Shown here: positions 27,780 through 36,043 of the stretch, in pieces | Layout of the letters: each line of letters starts with the position of its first letter | How positions within the stretch are numbered: the stretch's first letter is position 1 | Assembly (NCBI RefSeq): GCF_003048255.1 | Contig: NZ_CP028487.1 | Coordinates: forward strand, 620,001-684,000 | Reading direction: 5' to 3' | Source of the DNA: Yersinia massiliensis | GTDB taxonomy: Bacteria; Pseudomonadota; Gammaproteobacteria; Enterobacterales; Enterobacteriaceae | DNA length: 64,000 nucleotides | Made by a program: the position numbers and the translations under genes | The notes under the pieces: model-generated | What the model saw: only the letters and a program-made list of their open reading frames with translations | Database searches by the model: none | What the model was told of the DNA's origin: nothing

Positions 27780-28819
27780 GATCGCCCAGACTCCCGGATT
27801 AAAAGCCAAATAAGATACATCCCGCCGATACTGATCGTGATAACACCGACGGGCAATTGATTAGGTAAAAAGAGGTGCTGAGCGCAGAGGTCAGCGGCAA
27901 TTAACAGAAAGGCACCCATTAATGCCGAGGCCGTTAGGGTCACTGACGAGGTCCCCGCTAAACGCCGCGCAATTTGTGGCGCGGCTAAGGCGATAAAGGA
28001 TATTGGCCCTGCCGCCGCGGTGACGGCTGCCATCAAAATAACCCCAATCGCCATCAGGCTCAGGCGCGTTCTCTCAACCGGAACACCTAGCGCACCCGCT
28101 GCGTCATCGCCCATTTCCAGCAATGGCATACGGCGGCTCAGTAACATCGCAGCGACGATAGCGATAACAATAAATAGTACTGAAGGCAGGCCTTTTGCCC
28201 ACGTCAAACCATTAAGTGAACCTGCCCCCCACGCGGCGGCGGTCATGGCCGATTCGAGAGAGGCTGTGATCGTCAACCAAGTGTTAAATGCCGTGAGCAT
28301 CGCCCCCATGGCAATCCCCACAATAATCAACCGAAACCCTTGAATGCCTTGCCGGTATGCCAGCAAGTAGACTGCGATGGCAGACAATAATCCCCCCACC
28401 AACGCGCTGCTGGCAACTTCAAAATAGTTGCCATTAAACAATGTGATAGCCACGAGTGCGCCCGTATAGGCACCCGCATTAAAGCCGATGATGTCTGGGC
28501 TGCCCAATGGGTTACGCACTAATGATTGAAATATCGCGCCGCTGATGCCCAGTGCGGCACCAAAAACCAGTGCCATGACGGCGCGAGGTAAGCGCCATTG
28601 ATTGACGATAATATCGACCGGCCCTTGGGCTAGCCCGAATAAGGCATTCGTCACTTGAGCAGGGGAGAGCGGCAATGTTCCAGCCATTAATGCCAGCAGT
28701 GCAGCGAGCACACAAACCAGTAATAACAGGCTACCGACGATCACACTACGTGGCCGGATACGCAAGTTTATTAGGCCGCCAGGGCGACCCAAGAGCCATG
28801 TGGTGGGGGCAGACTTCAT
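27776..28819 (-). CDS. fepG: Ferric-siderophore ABC transporter permease FepG
   Basis: This 347-residue FecCD-family permease has about nine to ten membrane helices and the family motifs GAIFQSLVRNPLGSPDIIGFNAG cut here in parts: FQSLVRNPLGSPDIIG near residue 95 and PISFIALAAPQIARRL near residue 270, the latter contacting the ATPase. It forms a heterodimer with FepD. It overlaps fepD and fepC by 4 bp each (ATGA), so the three are translationally coupled. Confidence 0.92.
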   Translation of the reverse strand: MKSAPTTWLLGRPGGLINLRIRPRSVIVGSLLLLVCVLAALLALMAGTLPLSPAQVTNALFGLAQGPVDIIVNQWRLPRAVMALVFGAALGISGAIFQSLVRNPLGSPDIIGFNAGAYTGALVAITLFNGNYFEVASSALVGGLLSAIAVYLLAYRQGIQGFRLIIVGIAMGAMLTAFNTWLTITASLESAMTAAAWGAGSLNGLTWAKGLPSVLFIVIAIVAAMLLSRRMPLLEMGDDAAGALGVPVERTRLSLMAIGVILMAAVTAAAGPISFIALAAPQIARRLAGTSSVTLTASALMGAFLLIAADLCAQHLFLPNQLPVGVITISIGGMYLIWLLIRESGRS

Positions 28820-29883
28820 AGTGTGGACATCCTTTTATTGCTCCGTACTAACCAGATCAGCAAAGGTGCGCCGATAAAGGCGGTCACGATAGACACACGT
28901 AATTCACCCGGCACTAAAAAGCGCCCAACGATATCGGATACCAACAGCAAAATAGGTGTCATCACCAGCGTGAAAGGCAGGATCCACACTTGATTTGGCC
29001 CAACAATCCAGCGTGCAATATGCGGAACCATCAGGCCAACAAAGGCGATTGGGCCAACCGCAGCCGTTGCGCCGCCGCACAGTAAAGTGATGGCGACGAC
29101 TGCCCAAAATTGAGTACGACCAATACGAGCGCCAATGGCGGCAGCCAGATCGTCCCCCATATGCATAGCATTGAGTGATCGCGCCAATAATAAGGCAATC
29201 ACTGAACCCACAATAATGACGGGGGTCACCGCCATCACCACCGACATATTGCGAATATCCAATGTACCGGCCTGCCAAAAGCGGATGCTATCGTAAATTT
29301 GTGGGTGAGTGAGTGCGATACCAGAAGTGATACCGGTTAAGACTGCACCAATGGCGACACCTGATAATGTGAGGCGCAGGGGACTCACTCGCCCACCGCC
29401 CATCGAGCCGACCCAATAGACCAACAGTGTGGTGATTAGCGTGCCGATGAATGCGGCAACCATATAACCCGAAATCGCATTTGCGCCAAAAGCAATGATG
29501 CTGATGACCACGGCAAAGCTGGCTCCAGCATTCATGCCGAGAATTCCGGGATCCGCTAATGGGTTACGGGTTAGCGCTTGGATCACCGCTCCCGACAGCC
29601 CCAACGCGGCACCGGCGAGGACACCGATTAAGGTTCGGGGCAAGCGAGACTCTAAGATCAGAATGCTATCTGCGCCATGGCTCTCACCGAGCAAGCTCTG
29701 CCACACCACGGACAAAGGGATCGCTTTTGCCCCAAACATCAGGCTGGCGGCCATCACGAGTATCAAAACAACAATACTGAGTAACAGCAAAAGTATATGT
29801 TTACGCTGTGTTTGTGCACCTAGCATGGGCGCAGATGTCAGCGTTTTTGTTGATGATGAGTCCGAGGAATAAGCTGCTGGCAT
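28816..29883 (-). CDS. fepD: Ferric-siderophore ABC transporter permease FepD
   Basis: This 355-residue FecCD permease has the conserved SGAVIQALTRNPLADPGILG and AVGPIAFVGLMVPHIARWIVG segments and the usual set of membrane helices after a short cytoplasmic N-terminus. It pairs with FepG. It is the first gene of the fepDGC unit, and Fur-like sites lie just upstream at 29901-29939. In enterobacteria fepB is usually near this end; here fepB is about 5 kb away, beyond a sugar operon and a repeat element. Confidence 0.92.
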   Translation of the reverse strand: MPAAYSSDSSSTKTLTSAPMLGAQTQRKHILLLLLSIVVLILVMAASLMFGAKAIPLSVVWQSLLGESHGADSILILESRLPRTLIGVLAGAALGLSGAVIQALTRNPLADPGILGMNAGASFAVVISIIAFGANAISGYMVAAFIGTLITTLLVYWVGSMGGGRVSPLRLTLSGVAIGAVLTGITSGIALTHPQIYDSIRFWQAGTLDIRNMSVVMAVTPVIIVGSVIALLLARSLNAMHMGDDLAAAIGARIGRTQFWAVVAITLLCGGATAAVGPIAFVGLMVPHIARWIVGPNQVWILPFTLVMTPILLLVSDIVGRFLVPGELRVSIVTAFIGAPLLIWLVRSNKRMSTL

Positions 29884-29900
29884 TGTTACTCTTTCTTAAC

Positions 29901-29939
29901 AAATGATTATTCTTATCGATTTGATTATCATTATTATTT
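29901..29939 (-). promoter_or_regulatory. Overlapping Fur-like sites upstream of fepD
   Basis: Two adjacent AT-rich 19-mers match the Fur box: the complement of 29901-29919 reads TCGATAAGAATAATCATTT, and 29923-29939 reads GATTATCATTATTATTT. They lie 18-56 bp before fepD, a position suited to iron repression. Confidence 0.75.
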
Positions 29940-30092
29940 GTGGCAGGTATGTTAGCACGAGTTTTTATTGGAATGGAGGGGATTTACGCTCAGCTTGATG
30001 CTGCTCAAATGATGGGGTCAATTGGGTATGTTTCTTGCCTTAACGGTGATGGTCCCACCGCAAAAGGGGTTATCTCGTCGCCCTAACGAAAG

Positions 30093-30122
30093 CCAGCCGA
30101 CAGGGATAAACCCTGCCGCTGG
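30093..30122 (-). terminator. Hairpin after fucP-like gene, possible terminator
   Basis: An imperfect stem (CAGCCGACAGGG and CCCTGCCGCTGG) about 25 bp past the fucP-like stop is followed on the minus strand by CTTTCGTT. It could end the sugar operon before the fepD promoter. The tail is weak. Confidence 0.4.
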
Positions 30123-30145
30123 TATGAGTACATGGAATCGAAAGA

Positions 30146-31483
30146 TTACAATGAACTGACGGCCATCGCCTTAGCGCGGTTAATGCTTTGAGTATGCAGT
30201 TTTGTCCAGAATAACCCGTATAAACCAATGATAGCGAAGCACCCTAATGGCATGACAAAACCTAATGCCATGGAATAAGCATCAGCAATACCGCCCATGA
30301 GCATGGGCATAACGGCCCCACCGACAATGGACATCACAATGTAAGAAGAGGCTTTTTTAGTTTGTTCACCTAAACCGAAAATCCCCAGCGCAAAGATGGT
30401 CGGGAACATAATCGACATAAAATAGAAACTCAGTACCAGTGAGACGATAGCCAACCAACCTTCTGCGAACATGATGATAACCATCAGCACACAGTCGATT
30501 GCGGCAAAGATCCACAGCAATTTATGGGCCGAAATCTTACTCAGCAATAGCCCCCCAGTGAATCGACCGATCATAAATAGCCCGAAGCCACCGAAAGCTA
30601 ATAATTGTGAAGCCCCACGTTCCGTAAATTTCCAGCCCTCAGGGGATTGCCAACTCCAGCTATCAGGTAAAAATGCGGCGACGGTTTGCTCGAACAACGG
30701 AGAATGGTCGACAACATAGTTGATAAAGAAGCTAAATACGCCAGTTTGCCCTGCTACATATAAGAACTGCGCAACAATGGCTAATACGAAATGAGGCCGC
30801 TGCCATAACGAAGGGCTGTTCTGAGCATCGCCTGCTTGAGGAAGATCTGATTCGGGCGTGATATCCGGAATTTTCGTGAAGAAAAAGACCAAGGCTAATA
30901 TCGCGACGGCCAAACCAATGCCCATATACGGGATAAATAAAGCATCGTTACTGGTATTCACATCACCTGTCGCTGACAAGATAAAATGCCCGCCGATGAG
31001 CGGTCCAAATATCAAGCCAATGCCGGTACAGGATTGTGATAAGTTCAGGCGTGCTGCACCTTGCTCTGGTGAGCCCATCACCGTTGCAAAAGGGTTCGCA
31101 ATCGTTTCAATGCAGGTTAGACCTGTCGCCAGAATAAATAACCCAACGAGAAAGGCCCAATATTCCCCGATACTGGCAGCAGAAATAAACCAGAATGCCC
31201 CCAGTGCAATTAAAGCCAAACCAATAAAAATCCCACCTTTATAGCCATAGCGTCGGGCCAATATCCCCGCAGGGATAGCCATCACGAAATAACCAATGTA
31301 GTTGGCAAATTGTACTAATGCCGATTCGGCTTTAGACACTTGCAACGTATTTTGAAAATGCTTATTGAGAATATCAATTAACCCGGTGCTAAAGCCTAAT
31401 ACTAAAAAGAGACAGGTAAGTAAGAAGAATGTAAACCCGTGGTTTTTACCATCAGGCGTGGTGAACATATTTTTTATGCTCAT
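30146..31483 (-). CDS. FucP-family sugar:proton symporter (MFS)
   Basis: This 445-residue major-facilitator protein of the FucP (fucose/glucose/galactose permease) group has twelve membrane helices. It opens with FFLLTCLFLVLGFSTGLIDI and has the loop AGILARRYGYKGGIFIG and the family-typical ETIANPFATVMGSPEQGAARLNLSQS stretch, which I write in parts: ETIANPFATVMG and GAARLNLSQSCTGIG. It should import a sugar with protons. The substrate cannot be read directly; the PfkB-type kinase upstream suggests a ketose such as fructose. It is the last gene of the operon, after an 85-bp gap containing a strong hairpin. Confidence 0.85.
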   Translation of the reverse strand: MSIKNMFTTPDGKNHGFTFFLLTCLFLVLGFSTGLIDILNKHFQNTLQVSKAESALVQFANYIGYFVMAIPAGILARRYGYKGGIFIGLALIALGAFWFISAASIGEYWAFLVGLFILATGLTCIETIANPFATVMGSPEQGAARLNLSQSCTGIGLIFGPLIGGHFILSATGDVNTSNDALFIPYMGIGLAVAILALVFFFTKIPDITPESDLPQAGDAQNSPSLWQRPHFVLAIVAQFLYVAGQTGVFSFFINYVVDHSPLFEQTVAAFLPDSWSWQSPEGWKFTERGASQLLAFGGFGLFMIGRFTGGLLLSKISAHKLLWIFAAIDCVLMVIIMFAEGWLAIVSLVLSFYFMSIMFPTIFALGIFGLGEQTKKASSYIVMSIVGGAVMPMLMGGIADAYSMALGFVMPLGCFAIIGLYGLFWTKLHTQSINRAKAMAVSSL

Positions 31484-31508
31484 AATATTACCCCATAATT
31501 TTTGTTTT

Positions 31509-31553
31509 CAGGTAAAAGGCTCCCTACCCATGGGAGGGCATATCTTTTACCTG
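31509..31553 (-). promoter_or_regulatory. Intercistronic hairpin between kinase and transporter genes
   Basis: CAGGTAAAAG (31509-31518) pairs perfectly with CTTTTACCTG (31544-31553), and an inner CCCTACCC/GGGAGGG stem extends it. There is no U-tail on the minus strand, so it looks more like an mRNA-stability or differential-expression hairpin than a terminator. Confidence 0.6.
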
Positions 31554-31568
31554 TGCGAGGGTGAATAA

Positions 31569-32480
31569 TTACATCATTTTATTGACTTCATCTGCTGTGG
31601 GTGGATTTGCGCCTTTATTACAACAATTTAGCGCAGCAGCGATGCTGCCAGTCTTTAGTGCTTGAGACAGCATATTGTCATTCAGTTTTGCCCATGTTTT
31701 ACCGTCAATCCCATCAACTAAAACCGATAACAATCCTGCGGTGAAGGTATCTCCAGCACCAATGGTGTCAGCCACTTCAACAGAGGTAACTGGCTGATAT
31801 ATTTTTGATTCTTTCGTGTATACCCATGCCCCATCACTGCCGCCCGTTATCGCCACCATCAAAACACCTTGGGCAAACATCCGGCTCAAAAAATGTTCGA
31901 CACCTTCATCAGGTGCAAGCCATTGCAGGTCAGATAAGCTGAGGCGCAGTAATTGTATTTTGCCTATAATGCGATTAAATCGATCCAGATAAGCTTGGCG
32001 ATCAGGAATTAAACTGGGGCGAATATTCGGGTCAAAAGAAATAAACCCATTGAGTTGAGTTAAATAGTTTTCCCATGTTGTTCCGCAAGGTTCTTGCATG
32101 AAAGAAATAGACCCGAAGTGATGTAATTTTGCATCAATCGGGGCTGGCAAATCTTCCGGTTGAATAATGACATCAGCCGCTTGACGAGAATAAAATGCAT
32201 ATTCAGGTTCAGTATCGGGATGAGTTAAGACAAAAGCCAACGTTGTGGGGGCGGGGCTGCGACTTATTGCCTTTGTTCCTACATGATTTAACTCAAGATG
32301 CTGTAATAACAGATTGCCGAACATATCGGTGCTCAATTGTGTGCAGTAATCAACTCGTGAGCCTAAACGGCCAAGCGCAATTGCCACGTTATACGGCGAG
32401 CCACCGGGATGAGGGGTAAAAGCCTGACCGTCATGAGTAAAGTCGATCAAACTTTCGCCATAGCAAATAATCCGGTTCAT
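31569..32480 (-). CDS. PfkB-family sugar kinase, fructokinase-like
   Basis: ATG 32480 has AGGAG five bases before it, and its codons begin MNRIICYGESLIDF; a start at 32495 would overlap the upstream gene. The 303-residue kinase has the PfkB sugar-site signature HPGGSPYNVAIALGRLG and the ATP/catalytic motif VADTIGAGDTFTAGLL with the catalytic Asp. The ISFDPNIRPSLI segment is typical of bacterial fructokinases. It phosphorylates the incoming sugar in the cytoplasm. It follows the AllA-like gene with no gap to speak of and precedes the transporter. Confidence 0.87.
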   Translation of the reverse strand: MNRIICYGESLIDFTHDGQAFTPHPGGSPYNVAIALGRLGSRVDYCTQLSTDMFGNLLLQHLELNHVGTKAISRSPAPTTLAFVLTHPDTEPEYAFYSRQAADVIIQPEDLPAPIDAKLHHFGSISFMQEPCGTTWENYLTQLNGFISFDPNIRPSLIPDRQAYLDRFNRIIGKIQLLRLSLSDLQWLAPDEGVEHFLSRMFAQGVLMVAITGGSDGAWVYTKESKIYQPVTSVEVADTIGAGDTFTAGLLSVLVDGIDGKTWAKLNDNMLSQALKTGSIAAALNCCNKGANPPTADEVNKMM

Positions 32481-32482
32481 TT

Positions 32483-32977
32483 TCACTCCTGACATTCAGG
32501 TTGGCTAATAGGATAAGGGCCAAGATCGACGACTTCGATGTCGGGGCCTGAATCTTTACCTGATAGCAGCATGTAGGTGGCCGGTTTTTCCAGCGCAAAA
32601 GGCGCGAAATGCCATGTATCACGGTAAAGAATCAAGCCAAATGATCCATCCATATGCACTGCCACCAGTTTTTGCGGATCAAGTTCTCCCGGCGCGCCGA
32701 GTACCATCACACTCTTTCCCTTTAAGGGGATAAAAGCTTCTTCCATCAAGCGATGTCGCTCTATTTGCTCCATCAATAATGGGCGTGGATAACAAATAAG
32801 ATAACTGGCGACGGGATGCTCATTGAAGTCATTGGCATCGCAGATATTGTGATAGCAATCAATATCTCCTCTTGCGAGGGTCGGTGGTGTCGTTGGTTGA
32901 CCGACTAACCGCGCAAATGGTGCAAGGTTCTCTGCGGTTGGTTCGATCAGTGGGATGGTATGTAAGGTCATCGTCAT
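32483..32977 (-). CDS. Ureidoglycolate lyase (AllA)-family protein in a sugar operon
   Basis: This 164-residue protein resembles the AllA/ureidoglycolate hydrolase family (a cupin-like beta-barrel). Cues are the start LHTIPLIEPTAENLAPFARL, the centre FIPLKGKSVMVLGAPG, and YRDTWHFAPFALEKPATYML, which carries the conserved Trp-His of the family. No other allantoin or purine genes are near; it lies between a LacI regulator and a PfkB kinase. Its stop is 2 bp from the kinase start. I infer a sugar-acid or sugar-related role rather than ureidoglycolate cleavage, but nothing in the sequence proves it. Confidence 0.75.
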   Translation of the reverse strand: MTMTLHTIPLIEPTAENLAPFARLVGQPTTPPTLARGDIDCYHNICDANDFNEHPVASYLICYPRPLLMEQIERHRLMEEAFIPLKGKSVMVLGAPGELDPQKLVAVHMDGSFGLILYRDTWHFAPFALEKPATYMLLSGKDSGPDIEVVDLGPYPISQPECQE

Positions 32978-33032
32978 ATTTATCCTCTAATAATTTCCTG
33001 GTGTTGGCTTAAAAAAATCAAAAAAGTCAGCT

Positions 33033-34034
33033 TTAGTCTGCACGAGTGGTAGATGCGCGAACGATTAATTGCGGATCAAAGCGTTCTGAAAGCGCAGGGC
33101 CGCTGATATTGCCCCGCAGACGCTCTATTAATAGCTCCGCAGCATGTTTCCCCATTTCATAGACTGGTTGGCGTATGGTTGTTAGTGGGCAGGGGAAGAA
33201 ACTCGCCCAATCGGGATCGTCGAAAGCCACGACAGAAACTTCGTCGGGCATTTTGATATTGCGCTGATAAATGGCATGTACGACGCCAGCGGCAATATCG
33301 TTATTGGCAGCAATAATGGCTGTTGGGCGCTGTGCGATGGGTTTGGACATGAGTAGATGTGTTTGCTCACAAGCATCGGCAAACAATGATGTGGTTGCGG
33401 GAATCTCAATCACATCTCTGGTGGCTTGTTCAGGGCAAGCCTGACGAAAACCAGCCAGACGTTCAGCAAAAGTAATGGTCTGTGTACTGCCGCCGATATA
33501 CGCGATACGCGAGTGTTTAAGCGCCAGCAAATGTTGTGCGGCCATTTCCACGCCAAGCATATTATTGAGCAACACTGTGTCGCTGCCGATATGGCCGGAA
33601 GTACGGTCTATTTCGACCACTGGAATATTGGTAAAACGCTGCAAGTTGTCGCGTGTGTTATGTGTTGGGGTGATGATCAGCCCTTGCAGCATATGGCTAC
33701 GTAGCTGTGTCATCAGTTGTTCTTCACGCAGCGAATCTTCATCGGTACTACCGACAATCAGGGTATAGCCTGCTTTATAGGCGGCATCTTCCACTGCTTT
33801 CACAATGGTGCCGTGAAAGGTATTAAGAATATCGGACACGACTAGGCCAATAATTTGCGATCCACCTTGGCGAAGATTCCGCGCAAAGATATTGGCTTCA
33901 TACCCCAGTTCGTCAATGGCTTTCATCACCCGTTCACGGGTCGCCGCCGCGACTTTCTCGGGCCGAGTTAAGGTGCGCGATACAGTTGAGGCAGAAAGAC
34001 CGGTTTTCTTTGCGATATCAATGATATTGGCCAT
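33033..34034 (-). CDS. LacI-family transcriptional repressor of the sugar operon
   Basis: This 333-residue regulator has an N-terminal helix-turn-helix and hinge helix (MANIIDIAKKTGLSASTVSR; hinge around ANIFARNLRQGG) and a periplasmic-binding-protein-like effector domain (about 60-330, with IGLVVSDILNTFHGTIVKAVE). It leads the operon of AllA-like, kinase and transporter genes (55 bp to the next gene). Two identical palindromic sites upstream (34046-34060, 34133-34148) are its probable operators, so it most likely represses itself and the operon until the sugar arrives. Confidence 0.88.
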   Translation of the reverse strand: MANIIDIAKKTGLSASTVSRTLTRPEKVAAATRERVMKAIDELGYEANIFARNLRQGGSQIIGLVVSDILNTFHGTIVKAVEDAAYKAGYTLIVGSTDEDSLREEQLMTQLRSHMLQGLIITPTHNTRDNLQRFTNIPVVEIDRTSGHIGSDTVLLNNMLGVEMAAQHLLALKHSRIAYIGGSTQTITFAERLAGFRQACPEQATRDVIEIPATTSLFADACEQTHLLMSKPIAQRPTAIIAANNDIAAGVVHAIYQRNIKMPDEVSVVAFDDPDWASFFPCPLTTIRQPVYEMGKHAAELLIERLRGNISGPALSERFDPQLIVRASTTRAD

Positions 34035-34045
34035 ACATCACCTTG

Positions 34046-34060
34046 ATGACAACGTTTGCA
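34046..34060 (-). promoter_or_regulatory. LacI-type operator, promoter-proximal
   Basis: ATGACAACGTTTGCA lies 12 bp before the regulator start. Its core TGACAACGTTTGCA is nearly symmetrical around AACGTT, as LacI/GalR-type operators are, and it recurs exactly 87 bp upstream. Confidence 0.75.
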
Positions 34061-34132
34061 TAAATGTTTAAAAAAATAAATTCATACAAAACAAATTAAT
34101 AAGAATAAAAAGCGAGGTTGTCACTGAAATAA

Positions 34133-34148
34133 ATGACAACGTTTGCAT
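34133..34148 (-). promoter_or_regulatory. LacI-type operator, distal copy
   Basis: ATGACAACGTTTGCAT repeats the proximal site exactly. The 87-bp spacing, about eight helical turns, would allow looping by a tetramer or two dimers around the promoter. Confidence 0.72.
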
Positions 34149-34221
34149 TAAATTATGTTGAAATAATAATTCAGGCGACCAAATAATAATCATAGGTTGA
34201 TCACATTCTGTGCAATGAGTG

Positions 34222-35015
34222 TGGGGGATTGCCTGCGTTGCAGGTGTTCTCGGTTGGGGGCTGGATCGGATCTGGTTTCGGTTGATAGGCGTTCGGTGGT
34301 CACTTTAACCTCGTAGCCTCAACCGAGCAGGAGGGCAGGCCGGCCCTCCTGCACCAGCGGCTTGCGCGAAATATTGCCCTGCGGGTAAACCTCCTACGTC
34401 TTTCGGCTCACGAGCCAGCGCGATGGGCATCCTTGCCCAAACGCGCTTTTCGCGGCCGTCCATGGCCGCTCACTCTACCCTTCATCCTCGTCGGCAATTT
34501 TTCTGATTGCGCTTAAGGTCAAAAGACCCAAGACCCAAGACCTAAGACCTAAAATCATGGTGTTGACCTTGAAGTTTAAAAGCACATTTGAGCTGCCGAA
34601 TGAAGAGAGAAGGCAAGGAAAACGGGCAGGACGCCCGTTTTAGGCGCCATGAGCAGGGATGCGAATAAAGCCGTCCGTCAGCCGAAACGATGAGTGAGGG
34701 AATCCACGCAGTGGACAAGCGATACGTGCGAAGCGCGGGTTTCCAAAGGGGCCACGCTCATGGCCCCTTTGGCGGTTGAGGCATCAGAGGCAAGGTGATA
34801 GCTGAACTCATGTCAACCGAACCGATCACCAAACAAAACAACCGGAGCCACCCGCGAAGCAGGCAAGCGATACGTGCGAAGCGCGGGTTTCCAAAGGGGC
34901 CACGCTCATGGCCCCTTTGGCGGTTGAGGCATCAGAGGCAAGGTGATAGCTGAACTCATGTCAACCGAACCGATCACCAAATCCCTCACCAAACCGATTA
35001 CCAAACCAATCCCTC
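34222..35015. repeat. Large inverted-repeat-bounded repeat element, copy B
   Basis: This is the second copy of the element seen at 26190-26925, in the same orientation. It shares GGATCGGATCTGGTTTCGGT at its left, GCCTCAACCGAG at 34317-34328, the AAGACCC run, AAAAGCACATTTGAGCTGCC and the ACGGGCAGGACGCCCGT hairpin. The left-middle part has diverged. Inside it a 118-bp unit is duplicated (34716-34833 and 34864-34981). No transposase or credible gene lies within. It fills most of the gap between the LacI gene and fepB, so it may also end the fepB transcript. Confidence 0.85.
34716..34981. repeat. Tandem 118-bp duplication inside repeat element B
   Basis: Positions 34716-34833 and 34864-34981 read identically by eye, with a 148-bp period. 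Each unit holds a hairpin CCAAAGGGGCC...GGCCCCTTTGG and GGCGGTTGAGGCATCAGAGG. Identity implies a recent duplication. Confidence 0.85.
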
Positions 35016-35017
35016 CC

Positions 35018-36043
35018 TCATCCCCCAAAAGCCCCCTCAATCCTCGCTAACAAATTACTCGCACTATAATAATCCAACCGGAAAGTATCGTATCCCACGG
35101 CATAAACGCGGTTATGCTCAACTGCTGGCGTGTGCGCTAAAAACGGATTCCGCTTCAATGCATCAACAGCGGGTTGGCCACCCGAGAATAATAAAATTGT
35201 CTCACCGTTCAGCCCCTCAGCCAGCTTCTCACCGCCTAACTGGACGATATCCTTACGATGCCCCATGCTCGTATTGCCCTTTACTGCCGCAGGAATGTCG
35301 GCCAGCGTGAAACCCAATTGCTGCAACAATTTCCCCTGAGCGGAGTTCTCCGTCCATAAATTGGCTGTGCTGGCCGCGGCTTGATAGACAAAAGCGGAAG
35401 TTGGTTGTGGTGGTAGGGTAATATTCTGCTTCACTTCATCCAGCCGATGAGCAAATTGATCAACCACTTGCTGTGCATCAGACTCATGACCCGTCGCGTG
35501 ACCCAATAAAATCGCTAACTCTTGCCAACTCTTATCATCGTAATTAATCACCAACGTCGGCGCGATAGCGGATAACTGTTCATACAGTTTTAGCGCTGAA
35601 TCTCCCCCTGTCGCGGAAATAATAATTAAGTCTGGATTCATACCGGCGACGGCTTCGGCATTGGGCTCTGTTTGATACATCGGCACCAGTTGTTTGGCCT
35701 TAGCAATCTCTGACCACTGGGTAAAGAACCCCTGATTATCCGCGACGGTCGTATTGGGAACCGTGGCCCCACTGGCGATAATCGGCGCATTGATCGCCAA
35801 TAAAGTGCCTGTGATGGTGATGCTGGTGGACACGATTCGCTTGGGTTGCTGTGTCAGCGTAACTGGGCCTTTTGCCGTCTCGACCGTACGTGACCATGCC
35901 GGAGTGTCTTCTTTTGCCGCGGATGTCTCGGTTTCTTGCGCCGGTTTACAGCCGGATAACCCGACAGCGAGGCACAAGCCACCCAATAAAAGGAGCACAA
36001 AGCGTGATGTTGTCGATGAAATGGGGGGCGCGTTTCGGAACAT
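35018..36043 (-). CDS. fepB: Ferric-siderophore periplasmic-binding lipoprotein FepB-like
   Basis: I chose ATG 36043 because it gives a proper lipoprotein signal (FVLLLLGGLCLAVGLSG-Cys32); a frame start at 36187 would bury it. The 341-residue protein is a class III substrate-binding protein: lobe one starts PKRIVSTSITITGTLLA, followed by the helix linker and lobe two ending DYYSASNLLARIEGAFGG. It should capture ferric enterobactin-like siderophore in the periplasm and hand it to FepDG. E. coli FepB is soluble, so lipid anchoring is a difference if the lipobox is used. A weak Fur-like site lies 60 bp upstream. Confidence 0.87.
   Translation of the reverse strand: MFRNAPPISSTTSRFVLLLLGGLCLAVGLSGCKPAQETETSAAKEDTPAWSRTVETAKGPVTLTQQPKRIVSTSITITGTLLAINAPIIASGATVPNTTVADNQGFFTQWSEIAKAKQLVPMYQTEPNAEAVAGMNPDLIIISATGGDSALKLYEQLSAIAPTLVINYDDKSWQELAILLGHATGHESDAQQVVDQFAHRLDEVKQNITLPPQPTSAFVYQAAASTANLWTENSAQGKLLQQLGFTLADIPAAVKGNTSMGHRKDIVQLGGEKLAEGLNGETILLFSGGQPAVDALKRNPFLAHTPAVEHNRVYAVGYDTFRLDYYSASNLLARIEGAFGG

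Noticed and set aside
34716..34981. CRISPR array
   Set aside because: Only two units of 118 bp exist with a 30-bp gap, far from CRISPR repeat and spacer sizes, and no cas gene is near.
26190..35015. Composite transposon formed by the two direct repeat elements
   Set aside because: There is no transposase in or between the copies and I could not identify target-site duplications; the evidence supports repeats, not a mobile composite unit.
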